From: Elusimicrobiota bacterium
Lineage (GTDB): Bacteria > Elusimicrobiota > Elusimicrobia > O2-12-FULL-59-9
Reading direction: 5' to 3'
NCBI GenBank assembly: GCA_016206405.1
Contig: JACQRQ010000112.1
Span: forward strand, 1-9,411
DNA length: 9,411 nucleotides
Shown here: positions 1 to 7,606 of the stretch, piece after piece
How positions within the stretch are numbered: the first letter of the stretch is position 1
Layout: each line of letters starts with the position of its first letter
The notes under the pieces: model-generated
Seen by the model: only the letters and a program-made list of their open reading frames with translations
Databases searched by the model: none
What the model was told of the DNA's origin: nothing
Translations under genes and position numbers: made by a program

Positions 1-2
1 CC

Positions 3-3000
3 CACGGCAGCTTGAAGCTGCGCGCCACCGATTTCACGAACGCCTCGCTCCACGGCGTGACGGACTGCTTGAAATCGGAGAGTTCTTGCATCGACGACGC
101 CCAGGTCCGAACCCGGCCCTTTTTGGCTGAAATCCCAGCCGGCACGGTCATGACGGACGTCTCCGTCGGCGCGGTCGTGGTCCAGCCCAAAGATTTGGCC
201 CCGGAGACTTCTCCGCCGGCCGAAAAGGGCGTCGTCGCTCCCAACCTGGCCCAAGGAGACGGCCTAGTCGCGTCCCGCCCGGCCCCCGTCGCCATGCTGG
301 AGTTGGACGTGGCCGTCCGGCCGTTCGCGGCCGATCCTGGGCTTTACCAGGCGACTTGGAAATCGCTGCGAGTGCGCGCGGCGTCGGGGAGCAATCTGCC
401 GTTTGAATTCATCCATGAGATGGCCCTTTACGCGGATGAACAGGGGCCCGGCAGTTTCACCGGCGAGACGACCTTGGGCGCGGCGTCGGGAGACAGGCGC
501 ATCGCTCTGGCCAGATATGACCTTGAAAATAATTGGTGGACTTTCGACGATCTCGACAAGCTGCCGCCGACCGATACCAAGCTCGATCGAGAAATTAAGA
601 GATACTTTTTGACCGTCCGGATTTCCTCCGCCCAACTGCCGACCTCCTTGGTCAATCCCAAGATCGGCTTTGAAATCACAAGCCCATTCGACTTCCAGCT
701 CGCCACCGGCAGCCTGGTGGAGGTGTCCCAGTCCGGCTTCCCGGTGAGGTCGGCTCTTTCTCCAGTCATCACCCAGCCGGCGCAGATTCACGTCGTTCCG
801 GAAAACATCGCCGCGTGGTGGACTCCGGAGGGCCAGTCCCCCGGAATTTATCCGACGGTGCTCCAGGGCACGGGCCGCGTCGGCATGGTCAAGCTGCGCA
901 TGTGGACGGACGTCTTCACCGGCATCTTGCGCTCCATCGACTTGACCGACACCGGCACCGGGCCGGATTCAGACGTCAAATCCATCCGGCTCTATCTGGA
1001 CCAAGACAGCTTCAACAATCCCTTAAACGGCAACGGGAATTTCGAGTCTGGAATCGACCGCCAGGTCACGGATATTTTCACCCCGCCGGTTTTCTCGACG
1101 GCCAGCCAAGGCTCGGCCAGCCTGATCCTCAAGGATCCCTTCACAAACGGCATCGTGGATACGAGCACGCGCACCTTCTACATCGTCTATGAATACGCGC
1201 CGACGGCCATCGCCAACGCCACGCACCGCATCTCGCTCAACGTCAACAAATTCGCCACCTACTCGGGCGATATCGTGCCCTTCGACGCCTTCAACTCCAC
1301 GGAGGTCCTCACCCAGGCCACCGCCAACCGCGTGCAGCTCACGGCCGTCAACGACGGCGGCTCGCAGGGTCTGTTCAAGATTTCGCCCTCCGTGACTCAA
1401 AATGACAAGACCCGCGTGGCGATGAAGCTGAGTCTGTTGACTCTCTCCGGCTCGGCCATCTGGCAGGGCTTGAGGATTCATAGCTGGTTTTTAGACGCCA
1501 ACACCGAAAAGCGGCACACCGTCAACGACGTCAGCGACGTCCGCCTATGGACCGACCGCAACGGCGACGGTCTCTTTGATGAAACGATCGACGCGCCTCC
1601 GGTGGCCTCGGTCAACAACAAGCGGCCTTTCCCGCAATCGAAACTCACCGCCGCGATCGACGCCAGCACGACGGTCATCCGCGTGGCGGACCTCCCGGGG
1701 CTTTATCCGCAGGAGGAGGATATGTTCCCGAAGGCCCCGATCCGGCTGGTCTTAAACGATGGGCAGATCACCGAGAGCCGCAAGGAAGTGGTGGTCTGCG
1801 GCGGCCTTGAGCAAAACCAAAATTACTTCACCGGCTGTCAGCGGGGCCGCGAAGGAACTGCGGCCCAGGCCTACAGCTCCGGCGCCGTGGTTTCGGCTGA
1901 GCTTCGCCTCCGGCTCGTCGGCTTGGGAGGAGGGTATCAGCTTGACACCAGCGCCAAGGTTTTCTTCATCACCTTTGATATCGCCTCGCTGGCCAACGTG
2001 GACAACAACGCCCGTCTTGGGGTCTACATCAGCTCCGCCGCGGATTTCGCCATCGAGTCTCCCAAGACCATGGACTCCGCCAATATCGGCACTCCGGACA
2101 AGGGCGGCCGCACGGTGTCTTTTGAAATGACCAACGTCAAGGAGTACGCCGACAACGTCATCGTGGAGGCCGCCGACAGCGACCCAAGCTCCTTCCTTCG
2201 GCAGAGCGCGAGCTCTATGACCTTGGCCAATTTCACCATCCGGACCGACGTCGCCGAGGCCGTGTGGAGGTGGGTGGACGTGCGCGCGGCGGGAACGGCG
2301 CTCACCGAAGGCGGCGCCGGAAACCTTCCCAATCAAATTCCGAAGGTGTCGTTGTGGTTCGACGCGGACAACAACGGCATCCTGGACGATCTGGCGAAAA
2401 CAGATCCCCTCACCAAAATCGGCGCCAATAACCTGCTCAAGGACATTCTGGTCGGAACCGGCACATTTGGAAACAGCGGCGAAGGCGGCCTGGCGCATGT
2501 GACTTTGTTTGAGCCGCAAAAGCTCATCACCCGCGACGCTGCCACCCGGGTTTCCCCCAATGTTTCGCAAAGGTACTTCATCACTTTGGACGTCGCTCCC
2601 TTGGCCGTGCCCAACCGGACCATCGGCGTTGAGCTTGACCAAGCTTCCTTCAAACAAGGCAGCCTGCCTCCCAACGTGGACGATCCCGTGGCCAACTCCC
2701 TGTCCACCCCCAACAAGCTGGCTTCAACTTCTTTAACGCCTAAGTTCGGCTCAGCGCTCAGAACCATCATCCCGGCGCCCCAACAGGTCATAGTTCAGGC
2801 CGAGCCGGTCTTCTCTTACAAGGATGCAATCGGGAATTTCCAGCGGATCATTCTCACCACGGACACGCGCCGCGATGACTCCTCCCTTCTGGTCAATTCG
2901 GTGCTGGGGCTTCCGAGCACCGGCTATGCCGTTTTGGACAATGAAATCGTTTATTATGACGGCCTCAGCCTCACCAATATCGCGCTTCTCAATGTGGCGC

Positions 3001-6000
3001 GGGGACAACTTTCGACGCTCCCCGACGTCCATGCCGCCGGCACGGTGCTGGGGTCCCAGGTGTTTCAAGGAGACAGGGGCATCGCGGTTTTCAAGCTCAC
3101 CGCCTGGGTGGCCAACAACGGCTTCGACGTCCAGTGGAGCACCCTGTCCATTTCCCGAAGAACTTTGCCCGGAATCCGGGGTTATGATGCCGACGCGCTT
3201 TCCGTGCAGCTTTGGAAAGACAACGGGGAGGGGACTTTTAACCGCAATCTTCAGGGCGTCAACGCGGCCGACACGCTTTTGGGCAGCGCGCAGTTCGGCG
3301 GCTCCGAGGGACCCGGGGCGGCTTCCATCCCCATCAAAGATCCCACCAATCCGGCGGGCTACACGTTGATCCGCTCCACCCCGGCCGTCTTTTTCGTGGT
3401 CCTCAACGTCTCGCCGTCCTCGAACTTCTCCCACCCGCAACTGCCGGAGCCCAATGACGTTCTGGCGCTTAAATTCTTCGCGGGGACGGATTTTGGCGTG
3501 GGCCCCAAAATCGCCAGCCACACCGTCGTTCTCAACGGATCGAGCGGCCCCAACGACGTCGAGCATCCGGGATTCGTCGTCCGGCCGACGATCAACCGTT
3601 TGAGGGTCCAGTTCAAGGACGTCGCTCCCACACAGATCAAGCAGGACAGCAAAAACGTCGGCATTCTGCGCGTACAGGTGGAAACCGATCAAAATTCGGT
3701 GGCCTGGGAGGAGTTGACCGTGGAGCGCACCGGAACGGGCTTCGACAGCGAAATTGATCTGGTCAAGCTTTTCGCCGACGCCAACAACAATCAGAATTTC
3801 GACGACGACGTCCAGGCCTCCCTCGGCGTGTATCCCAATTTGCGTTCCGAAGGGACGGAAATCTTCAGCGGCGGCAAGGTCACTTTGCGCTTAAATCCTC
3901 CGGTGTTGGCGACTCCGGACCCGCAATATTTCTTCATCACCTACGACATCTCCCAATTCGCCCAGGTGGGAGCAACGCATGGGCTTAAATTTTCCGACAC
4001 GAATCAATTCAAGGTGAAAGTCCCCGGCGAGGTGCAGTTTGTCGTGAGCAACGCCACCACCAGCGCCTACTCCACCAAGCGCGTGGAGGTGCTGGAGGCC
4101 TCCAGCACGGTTAAGGTCGGTTTTAAGGATTTGGCGCTATTGTACATTGATGAGGGGGGGGTGGAACAGGCGAGAAAAGACGTGCCTGTCCTCATGTTCA
4201 ATTTAAAGACCGATTCCGCCACCGCCGTCTGGACCGACCTTCAGGTGCGTCGCGCCGGCGGCTCTCAAGACACGACCCGGCCCTTCGGCCGAAACACCGA
4301 CGTCCGATTTATCCGCGTCTACAAGGACATCAACTCCAACGACAGGTTTGACGTTGACGACGCCAATCTCTCTCAAGTCGGAACACAACTGGCGGGAAGC
4401 CTCGGCGTCCTCCAGCCGCCTTTCAACCTTTTAGTCAATTCGACGAATACCTTTCCAAGCTCCGGGCAAATATTTATCCGGGATGCCGAGCTCATGAGCT
4501 ACAGCGGCAGCGGTTTTGATTTGGCTTCGGGCAAGCCGTACTTGAGAATCATCTCGCGCGGCGACACTTTGGGCCAGGGCGCGACCCCCGTCATCAGCCA
4601 TCCCGCCGGGAGCCCCGTGGTCAAGGTGGATTTGTTCGATCAGGCCAACGATGCCGTCAGGACGAGGGCTATTCAACTGACCGTTCCCCAGCTCATTGCG
4701 CCCTCCCCGCAGACCTATTTCGTAACCTATGACATTGCCGAAACGGCGGATGTGACAAATAATAATCAGGTGTCTATTGAAATCGCCGACCGGTCTTGGA
4801 TAGGGGTCTCCGCCTTAAACGACGTTTCGCCTCGATATAACTTTGATATCTCCCGCACTTTCCCAGATGGACTTGTGGCCGGCGGGCTCGAATTCCCTTA
4901 CACGGGCCAAAAGATCGTGATCAAGTCGATTGTGATGGAAGTCTCAGGGTTCAGCGTCGCGCCGGCGGCGGCGAAGATCGGCTCCGCGGCCGTGCCTTTC
5001 CTTCAATTGGCTCTCAACACCAATAAGAACGCGGCCGTGGTGGGCGCGCTGGCCCTCACCCAGACCGGGACGGTCGCCGTTTCGACCACGGCCAACCGGG
5101 GCATGGGGGATTTGACTCAGTTGGCTGTGTGGCTCGATGACGGCGACGGGGCTTTCAACACCGATTTCGACGCGAAACTCGGCACGACGACGGCTTTCTC
5201 GGCGGCCGGTTCCCAGGGGTCTTTGGTGGTGATGTCCACGGTGACTTTGACCAAGGACGGAATCCCCGGGATTAAGGTGACGACCGCTCCGGTGACTCTT
5301 TTTGTGAGCGCCAATGCGGGCGTTGTGGATGCCTCCGGAGAAACGACCGTCTCGCACAACGTTGGTCTGACGTTGCTGAACTTCGCCAATATTTTGGACG
5401 TGCAGCTTAAACCCTTGCGGCTTCAAAACTCCCTTGATTCCGGGAAGCGGCCGCCGGTCGCCTCGGCCAAGATTCAAATCGCTCCCGCGGTCATCGCCGC
5501 GGTGTCCCTCATCCGGCCCATCACCGTCGCTCCCAACGGCTATCCGGCTTTTGTCCTGCTGGATGTGTCAAACAATGTTATGAGAGACGCCCTCAACCGG
5601 CCGATTGTGGATCAAACGAAGTGGGTCCTCGTCAAAGGCGAGCCCCTCATCGATCTCAACCAGGACGGGCTTTTCGACAATATGGACTTTGCCGGCACCG
5701 GCTTGCGCAAGGAAATAGACCTCAACGGCGACGGCAATCCGGATATGGACATCGACGGCGACGGCATCCTGGACGTGGACTTGAACCAGGACGGCGTGCC
5801 CGACAAGATTTTAGACAACGGCGAGGGCCAGCCTCTGATGTTTTTGACCGATGAAAACGGGGACGACACGCCGATGTCCGACCAGGGCTTCGCCGTCAGC
5901 GCTTGGAACAAGAACACCAACAGCCTGGTTGCGCGCTGGCCTTTGGCGGCCGGCACCACCGGATTTTATCAGGTGGGGGCCGGAGACTCCTATGACGACC

Positions 6001-7148
6001 CCATCGGCCAAAGCAAGGCATGGATCACCATCGGCGTCGCCTCCCCCGGGACCGGGACCTCGGGCTTGGCGCGCATGGCGCGCGTGCGTCCCTCCGCCGG
6101 GTCGGAAGTCGTCATCTCCAGCGCGGCGCTCAAGAACCTCGCCCTTCCCGTGCCCAAGGTGACCCGCCTGACGAAGAAAATGGGCCCCAACGACGCGGTG
6201 GCCGAGGTGCTTTCCACGTCGGGGTTCCCCGACGCCGGCAAGAAGCTTTATATCGGCAGCGAAATCATGACCATCCTCGGCAAGACCGGGACGACTTTCA
6301 CCGTCGCGCGCGGGAAATTCGGCTCCACGCCGCAAGTCCATCTGCCCAACGAGGCCGTCAGCGACAACGCGACCATTTTCTCGGTGCGCATCGTGGATTT
6401 CGAGGCCGACGGCTCGACCACGACCGTCTCGCCGCAGCGGCCGCTCTTGGTCTATCGCGTGGATTCTTCGGCCCCTTCCCTGACCGGCAAGCCCATTCCC
6501 CAAGTGCCGCCCGGACAGCCCGCCGGGCCGACTTTCCAAATCAACTGGAGCCCCTCGGCGGATTTGGAATCCGACGTCGCCAGCTACGAAATCCAGGAGC
6601 AGGTCGGCAACAGCCCGATATGGAAGACCATCGCCTTCATCCCGGCCAAGCGCACGGGCGGGGTCTCGAACAGTTTTTACCAGGTGGGCAATACCAACCT
6701 TCCGGGCGAGAGCCCGCGCAGATCCGGGGAATTTTACACCTACCGCGTCCGGGCCCATAACTTCGCGGGGGTGGCCTCGGATTGGTCGCCGTCTTCGACG
6801 CCCGCCGGAACGACGAGCATCGGAGAGGTAATCAGCAAGGTCTCCAACTATCCCAACCCCGTGGATTTGAGAAAGGGCGGCCCGGCCGGGAAAACCGTCA
6901 TCACCTACGTTCTCAACGCCGACGCGGAGGTCAAAATGAGCATTTTCGACCTTTTGGGCTACGTGGTCCGGGAGTTTAGCTTCAGCCCCGGCAGCGAGGG
7001 GGGGCGCTTCGGCCCCAACTTCGTGGAATGGGACGGGAGCAACGCCATGGGCGCCAAGGTTTCTAAGGGAGGCTACATCGTGCGCATTCAAGTCAAATCG
7101 CCGGCCGGAACGGCGACCGCGATCCGCAAGGTCGGAGTCATCCATTGA
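3..7148 (+). CDS. Giant multi-repeat extracellular protein with C-terminal FlgD-Ig-like/type IX-type sorting domain (5' partial)
   Basis: The frame is open to the left edge and the first visible residues show no signal peptide. A TTG at 12 is in frame, but nothing supports it as the start, so the gene is 5'-truncated. Numbering residues from that TTG, positions 94-1800 hold eight divergent repeats of about 185 residues. Each has a hydrophobic strand leading into an acidic loop of the form (V/I)xLWxDxNxxGxFD, then a YFIxYDI-like strand. Compact modules interrupt the array at 545-628, 946-1018 and 1469-1542, with a fourth at 2050-2130. An Asp-rich calcium-loop cluster is at 1881-1939, a fibronectin-III-like domain at 2172-2263, and the sorting domain at 2272-2378. 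I find only four cysteines, as two pairs. The likely role is a secreted or cell-surface structural or adhesive protein; no enzyme motif is visible. The receiver gene overlaps its stop codon. The reading frame and C-terminal domain are secure; the biological role is inference. Confidence 0.93.
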   Translation, partial: HGSLKLRATDFTNASLHGVTDCLKSESSCIDDAQVRTRPFLAEIPAGTVMTDVSVGAVVVQPKDLAPETSPPAEKGVVAPNLAQGDGLVASRPAPVAMLELDVAVRPFAADPGLYQATWKSLRVRAASGSNLPFEFIHEMALYADEQGPGSFTGETTLGAASGDRRIALARYDLENNWWTFDDLDKLPPTDTKLDREIKRYFLTVRISSAQLPTSLVNPKIGFEITSPFDFQLATGSLVEVSQSGFPVRSALSPVITQPAQIHVVPENIAAWWTPEGQSPGIYPTVLQGTGRVGMVKLRMWTDVFTGILRSIDLTDTGTGPDSDVKSIRLYLDQDSFNNPLNGNGNFESGIDRQVTDIFTPPVFSTASQGSASLILKDPFTNGIVDTSTRTFYIVYEYAPTAIANATHRISLNVNKFATYSGDIVPFDAFNSTEVLTQATANRVQLTAVNDGGSQGLFKISPSVTQNDKTRVAMKLSLLTLSGSAIWQGLRIHSWFLDANTEKRHTVNDVSDVRLWTDRNGDGLFDETIDAPPVASVNNKRPFPQSKLTAAIDASTTVIRVADLPGLYPQEEDMFPKAPIRLVLNDGQITESRKEVVVCGGLEQNQNYFTGCQRGREGTAAQAYSSGAVVSAELRLRLVGLGGGYQLDTSAKVFFITFDIASLANVDNNARLGVYISSAADFAIESPKTMDSANIGTPDKGGRTVSFEMTNVKEYADNVIVEAADSDPSSFLRQSASSMTLANFTIRTDVAEAVWRWVDVRAAGTALTEGGAGNLPNQIPKVSLWFDADNNGILDDLAKTDPLTKIGANNLLKDILVGTGTFGNSGEGGLAHVTLFEPQKLITRDAATRVSPNVSQRYFITLDVAPLAVPNRTIGVELDQASFKQGSLPPNVDDPVANSLSTPNKLASTSLTPKFGSALRTIIPAPQQVIVQAEPVFSYKDAIGNFQRIILTTDTRRDDSSLLVNSVLGLPSTGYAVLDNEIVYYDGLSLTNIALLNVARGQLSTLPDVHAAGTVLGSQVFQGDRGIAVFKLTAWVANNGFDVQWSTLSISRRTLPGIRGYDADALSVQLWKDNGEGTFNRNLQGVNAADTLLGSAQFGGSEGPGAASIPIKDPTNPAGYTLIRSTPAVFFVVLNVSPSSNFSHPQLPEPNDVLALKFFAGTDFGVGPKIASHTVVLNGSSGPNDVEHPGFVVRPTINRLRVQFKDVAPTQIKQDSKNVGILRVQVETDQNSVAWEELTVERTGTGFDSEIDLVKLFADANNNQNFDDDVQASLGVYPNLRSEGTEIFSGGKVTLRLNPPVLATPDPQYFFITYDISQFAQVGATHGLKFSDTNQFKVKVPGEVQFVVSNATTSAYSTKRVEVLEASSTVKVGFKDLALLYIDEGGVEQARKDVPVLMFNLKTDSATAVWTDLQVRRAGGSQDTTRPFGRNTDVRFIRVYKDINSNDRFDVDDANLSQVGTQLAGSLGVLQPPFNLLVNSTNTFPSSGQIFIRDAELMSYSGSGFDLASGKPYLRIISRGDTLGQGATPVISHPAGSPVVKVDLFDQANDAVRTRAIQLTVPQLIAPSPQTYFVTYDIAETADVTNNNQVSIEIADRSWIGVSALNDVSPRYNFDISRTFPDGLVAGGLEFPYTGQKIVIKSIVMEVSGFSVAPAAAKIGSAAVPFLQLALNTNKNAAVVGALALTQTGTVAVSTTANRGMGDLTQLAVWLDDGDGAFNTDFDAKLGTTTAFSAAGSQGSLVVMSTVTLTKDGIPGIKVTTAPVTLFVSANAGVVDASGETTVSHNVGLTLLNFANILDVQLKPLRLQNSLDSGKRPPVASAKIQIAPAVIAAVSLIRPITVAPNGYPAFVLLDVSNNVMRDALNRPIVDQTKWVLVKGEPLIDLNQDGLFDNMDFAGTGLRKEIDLNGDGNPDMDIDGDGILDVDLNQDGVPDKILDNGEGQPLMFLTDENGDDTPMSDQGFAVSAWNKNTNSLVARWPLAAGTTGFYQVGAGDSYDDPIGQSKAWITIGVASPGTGTSGLARMARVRPSAGSEVVISSAALKNLALPVPKVTRLTKKMGPNDAVAEVLSTSGFPDAGKKLYIGSEIMTILGKTGTTFTVARGKFGSTPQVHLPNEAVSDNATIFSVRIVDFEADGSTTTVSPQRPLLVYRVDSSAPSLTGKPIPQVPPGQPAGPTFQINWSPSADLESDVASYEIQEQVGNSPIWKTIAFIPAKRTGGVSNSFYQVGNTNLPGESPRRSGEFYTYRVRAHNFAGVASDWSPSSTPAGTTSIGEVISKVSNYPNPVDLRKGGPAGKTVITYVLNADAEVKMSIFDLLGYVVREFSFSPGSEGGRFGPNFVEWDGSNAMGAKVSKGGYIVRIQVKSPAGTATAIRKVGVIH
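1644..1895 (+). repeat. Inserted module 1 (E..Y.G...RG..GT...G..V type) with cysteine pair
   Basis: Residues 545-628 begin AAIDASTTVIRVADLPGLYP and run to CQRGREGTAAQAYSSGAVVS. This resembles a short beta-rich module seen in many phage and surface proteins, in which a residue-rich strand leads to an RGxxGTxAxxHxxGxxV ending. It sits directly after the acidic loop of core repeat 3. It carries two cysteines 13 residues apart that could form a disulfide in an extracytoplasmic protein. The family resemblance is from memory of the motif. Confidence 0.65.
2847..3065 (+). repeat. Inserted module 2
   Basis: Residues 946-1018 show the same layout as module 1: a TTDTRRDDSSLLVNSVLGLP lead, then AVLDNEIVYYDG, then NVARGQLSTLPDVHAAGTVLG. 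The E-I-V-Y-Y-D-G and RG...H.AG.V landmarks align with the other copies. It lies between core repeats 4 and 5. No cysteines are present here. Confidence 0.65.
4416..4637 (+). repeat. Inserted module 3
   Basis: Residues 1469-1542 contain LLVNSTNTFPSSGQIFI, then AELMSYSGSG, then RIISRGDTLGQGATPVISH followed by PAGSPVV. The E-x-M-x-Y-x-G strand, RG turn and H.AG.PVV end match modules 2 and 4. It is inserted after the acidic loop of core repeat 7, the same relative place as module 1 in repeat 3. Base use is like that of the surrounding gene. Confidence 0.65.
5652..5828 (+). repeat. Calcium-loop cluster (DxNxDGxxD, thrombospondin-3/dockerin-like)
   Basis: Residues 1881-1939 hold DLNQDGLFD followed by three back-to-back ten-residue units, DLNGDGNPDM, DIDGDGILDV and DLNQDGVPDK (30-base units, 5718-5807), and then LDNGEG. 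The DxDxDGxxD spacing is the classic calcium-binding loop of thrombospondin type 3 and dockerin-like repeats. Calcium binding, and calcium-dependent stiffening of this part of the protein, are inferred from that pattern. Confidence 0.8.
6159..6401 (+). repeat. Inserted module 4
   Basis: Residues 2050-2130 contain VLSTSGFPDAGKKLYIGSE, then IMTILGKTGTTFTVARGKFG, then STPQVHLPNEAVSDNATIF. It is the most typical copy: FP..G, IG.E.M, TG.T.T.ARG, G.....H. Unlike the other three it stands outside the core repeat array, as a linker between the calcium-loop region and the fibronectin-III-like domain. Confidence 0.65.
6525..6800 (+). other. Fibronectin type III-like domain of the giant protein
   Basis: Residues 2172-2263 run from the first strand (TFQINWSPSADLESDVASYE) through a middle strand with PIWKTIAFIPA to FYTYRVRAHNFAGVASDWSP. 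The W in the B strand, the Y.IQ pattern, the Y.YRVRA.N..G strand and the terminal WSPS are standard fibronectin-III landmarks. It is a common spacer just before sorting domains in secreted proteins. Confidence 0.8.
6825..7145 (+). other. C-terminal FlgD-Ig-like / type IX-type sorting domain
   Basis: Residues 2272-2378 have the order NYPNPV, then VITYVLNADAEVKMSIFDLL followed by GYVVREF, then FVEWDGSNAMGAKVSKGGYI, ending IRKVGVIH. This is the pattern of FlgD Ig-like and Por-secretion-tail domains: YPNPF, T.I.Y.L, V.L.IYD..G..V, W.G....G..V..G.Y. In Bacteroidota such domains direct passage through the type IX translocon and surface attachment. Whether that machinery exists in this organism cannot be seen here. 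Confidence 0.85.
7134..7137 (+). promoter_or_regulatory. GGAG ribosome binding site within the 3' end of the giant gene
   Basis: GGAG lies seven bases before the TTG at 7145 and nineteen before the in-frame ATG at 7157. The spacing favours the TTG start, which overlaps the upstream stop codon. If ATG is used, only a weak GAG (7147-7149) is near. Confidence 0.45.
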
Positions 7149-7519
7149 GCTCCAACATGAAAGTCCGGGTGCTGGTGGTAGACGACGAGGTCAATTTTCG
7201 CAAGTTCTGCGAATGGGTCTTGCGCCAGCAGGGCTGCGAGGTCGTTTCCGCCGGGACGTCGGGAGACGCTCTGCTCTCCGCCGCGAGCGGGGTGGACTGG
7301 GTTTTGACCGACCTCCATCTTCCGGATCAAGACGGCTTCTGGCTGGCCCGGCAGCTCAGGGACTTATACCCCGATTTAAAAATCGTTCTGGCGACCGGCT
7401 CCGCGGCCGATTCGGGCTTTTTGAAGGAGGCCGAGGCGTTGAAACTATGCCTTCTCATCAAACCCTTCAACCTGGAGGACCTCATCAACGTCGCGCGCCG
7501 TTTTTCGTTTGGGCCTTGA
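7145..7519 (+). CDS. Stand-alone response-regulator receiver (CheY-like) protein
   Basis: A single REC domain fills the whole 124 residues. After MKVRVLVVDDE the acidic pocket is D13-D14-E15; the phospho-acceptor is D56 in LTDLHLPDQDG; the switch threonine is T84 in LATGS; and the conserved lysine and following proline are K106-P107 in IKPF. There is no output domain, so it should act by protein contact or as a relay partner, in the cytoplasm. The TTG start overlaps the giant gene's stop (TTGA, 7145-7148), which suggests translational coupling. The alternative ATG at 7157 gives 120 residues and also fits the fold, which begins at KVRVLVV. No histidine kinase is in the window. Its stop codon lies inside the -35 box of the next promoter. 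Function is secure at family level; its partner is unknown. Confidence 0.93.
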   Translation: MSSNMKVRVLVVDDEVNFRKFCEWVLRQQGCEVVSAGTSGDALLSAASGVDWVLTDLHLPDQDGFWLARQLRDLYPDLKIVLATGSAADSGFLKEAEALKLCLLIKPFNLEDLINVARRFSFGP

Positions 7520-7543
7520 CAAAGTGGGGATTCCTGTTATACT
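7516..7543 (+). promoter_or_regulatory. Sigma-70-type extended -10 promoter for the PorV-TPR gene
   Basis: The -35 is a perfect TTGACA (7516-7521), the spacer is 16 bases, and the -10 is TATACT (7538-7543) preceded by the extended TG element (7535-7536). Transcription should begin near 7550, giving a leader of about 135 bases. The -35 box overlaps the TGA stop of the receiver gene (7517-7519). Confidence 0.85.
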
Positions 7544-7554
7544 TCTAAGAAGGT

Positions 7555-7599
7555 CAACGCCCCGCCGCAGGGTGGGGTGCGTGAGCCTGTAGAGCGTTG
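7555..7599 (+). other. GC-rich structured leader element upstream of the aptamer
   Basis: Two competing pairings are possible. One is a hairpin of 7558-7566 with 7571-7579 (nine pairs, two of them G-U, loop GCAG). The other is a six-pair helix of CAACGC (7555-7560) with GCGTTG (7594-7599), which ends ten bases before the aptamer P1 helix. They share 7558-7560. There is no U-run, so it is not an ordinary terminator. I do not recognise a known RNA family; it may only protect the 5' end or be a folding neighbour of the riboswitch. Confidence 0.4.
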
Positions 7600-7606
7600 T
7601 TACGAT

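Larger units (their letters stand above)
291..5403 (+). repeat. Array of eight divergent ~185-residue protein repeats
   Basis: The acidic-loop motif recurs with its first hydrophobic residue at residues 137, 326, 510, 779, 1065, 1251, 1434 and 1704 (numbered from base 12). Intervals are 189, 184, 269, 286, 186, 183 and 270. The three long intervals each contain one inserted module of about 75-85 residues, which restores a period near 185-200. Examples of the loop are VRLWTDRNGDGLFD (base 1539), VSLWFDADNNGILDD (2346) and VKLFADANNNQNFDDD (3762). Most repeats carry a later strand resembling YFITYDI, followed by a stretch close to GVxIxxxxxFxV. Divergence is high and I see no long identical DNA repeats, so the duplication is old. 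The repeats look like beta-sandwich domains with a calcium-binding loop; the fold is inferred. Confidence 0.8.

Noticed and set aside
12..14. TTG at 12 as the true start of the giant gene
   Set aside because: The frame continues open to the edge, there is no signal peptide after it and no ribosome binding site; the protein is surely longer.
1752..2657. Long minus-strand open frame (301 residues)
   Set aside because: It lies wholly within the giant gene, shows no domain or membrane pattern, and its composition is what GC-rich third positions produce on the opposite strand.
2751..3692. Long minus-strand open frame (313 residues)
   Set aside because: Shadow of the giant gene; the sense frame shows clear repeat motifs throughout this stretch.
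5718..5807. 30-base tandem units as a CRISPR or DNA-level repeat
   Set aside because: They are codon-phased, imperfect, without spacers, and are explained by the calcium-loop protein motif.
5811..7145. Longest minus-strand open frame (444 residues)
   Set aside because: It lies opposite the module 4, fibronectin-III and sorting-domain coding region, is rich in R, G, H and A, and has no recognisable fold.
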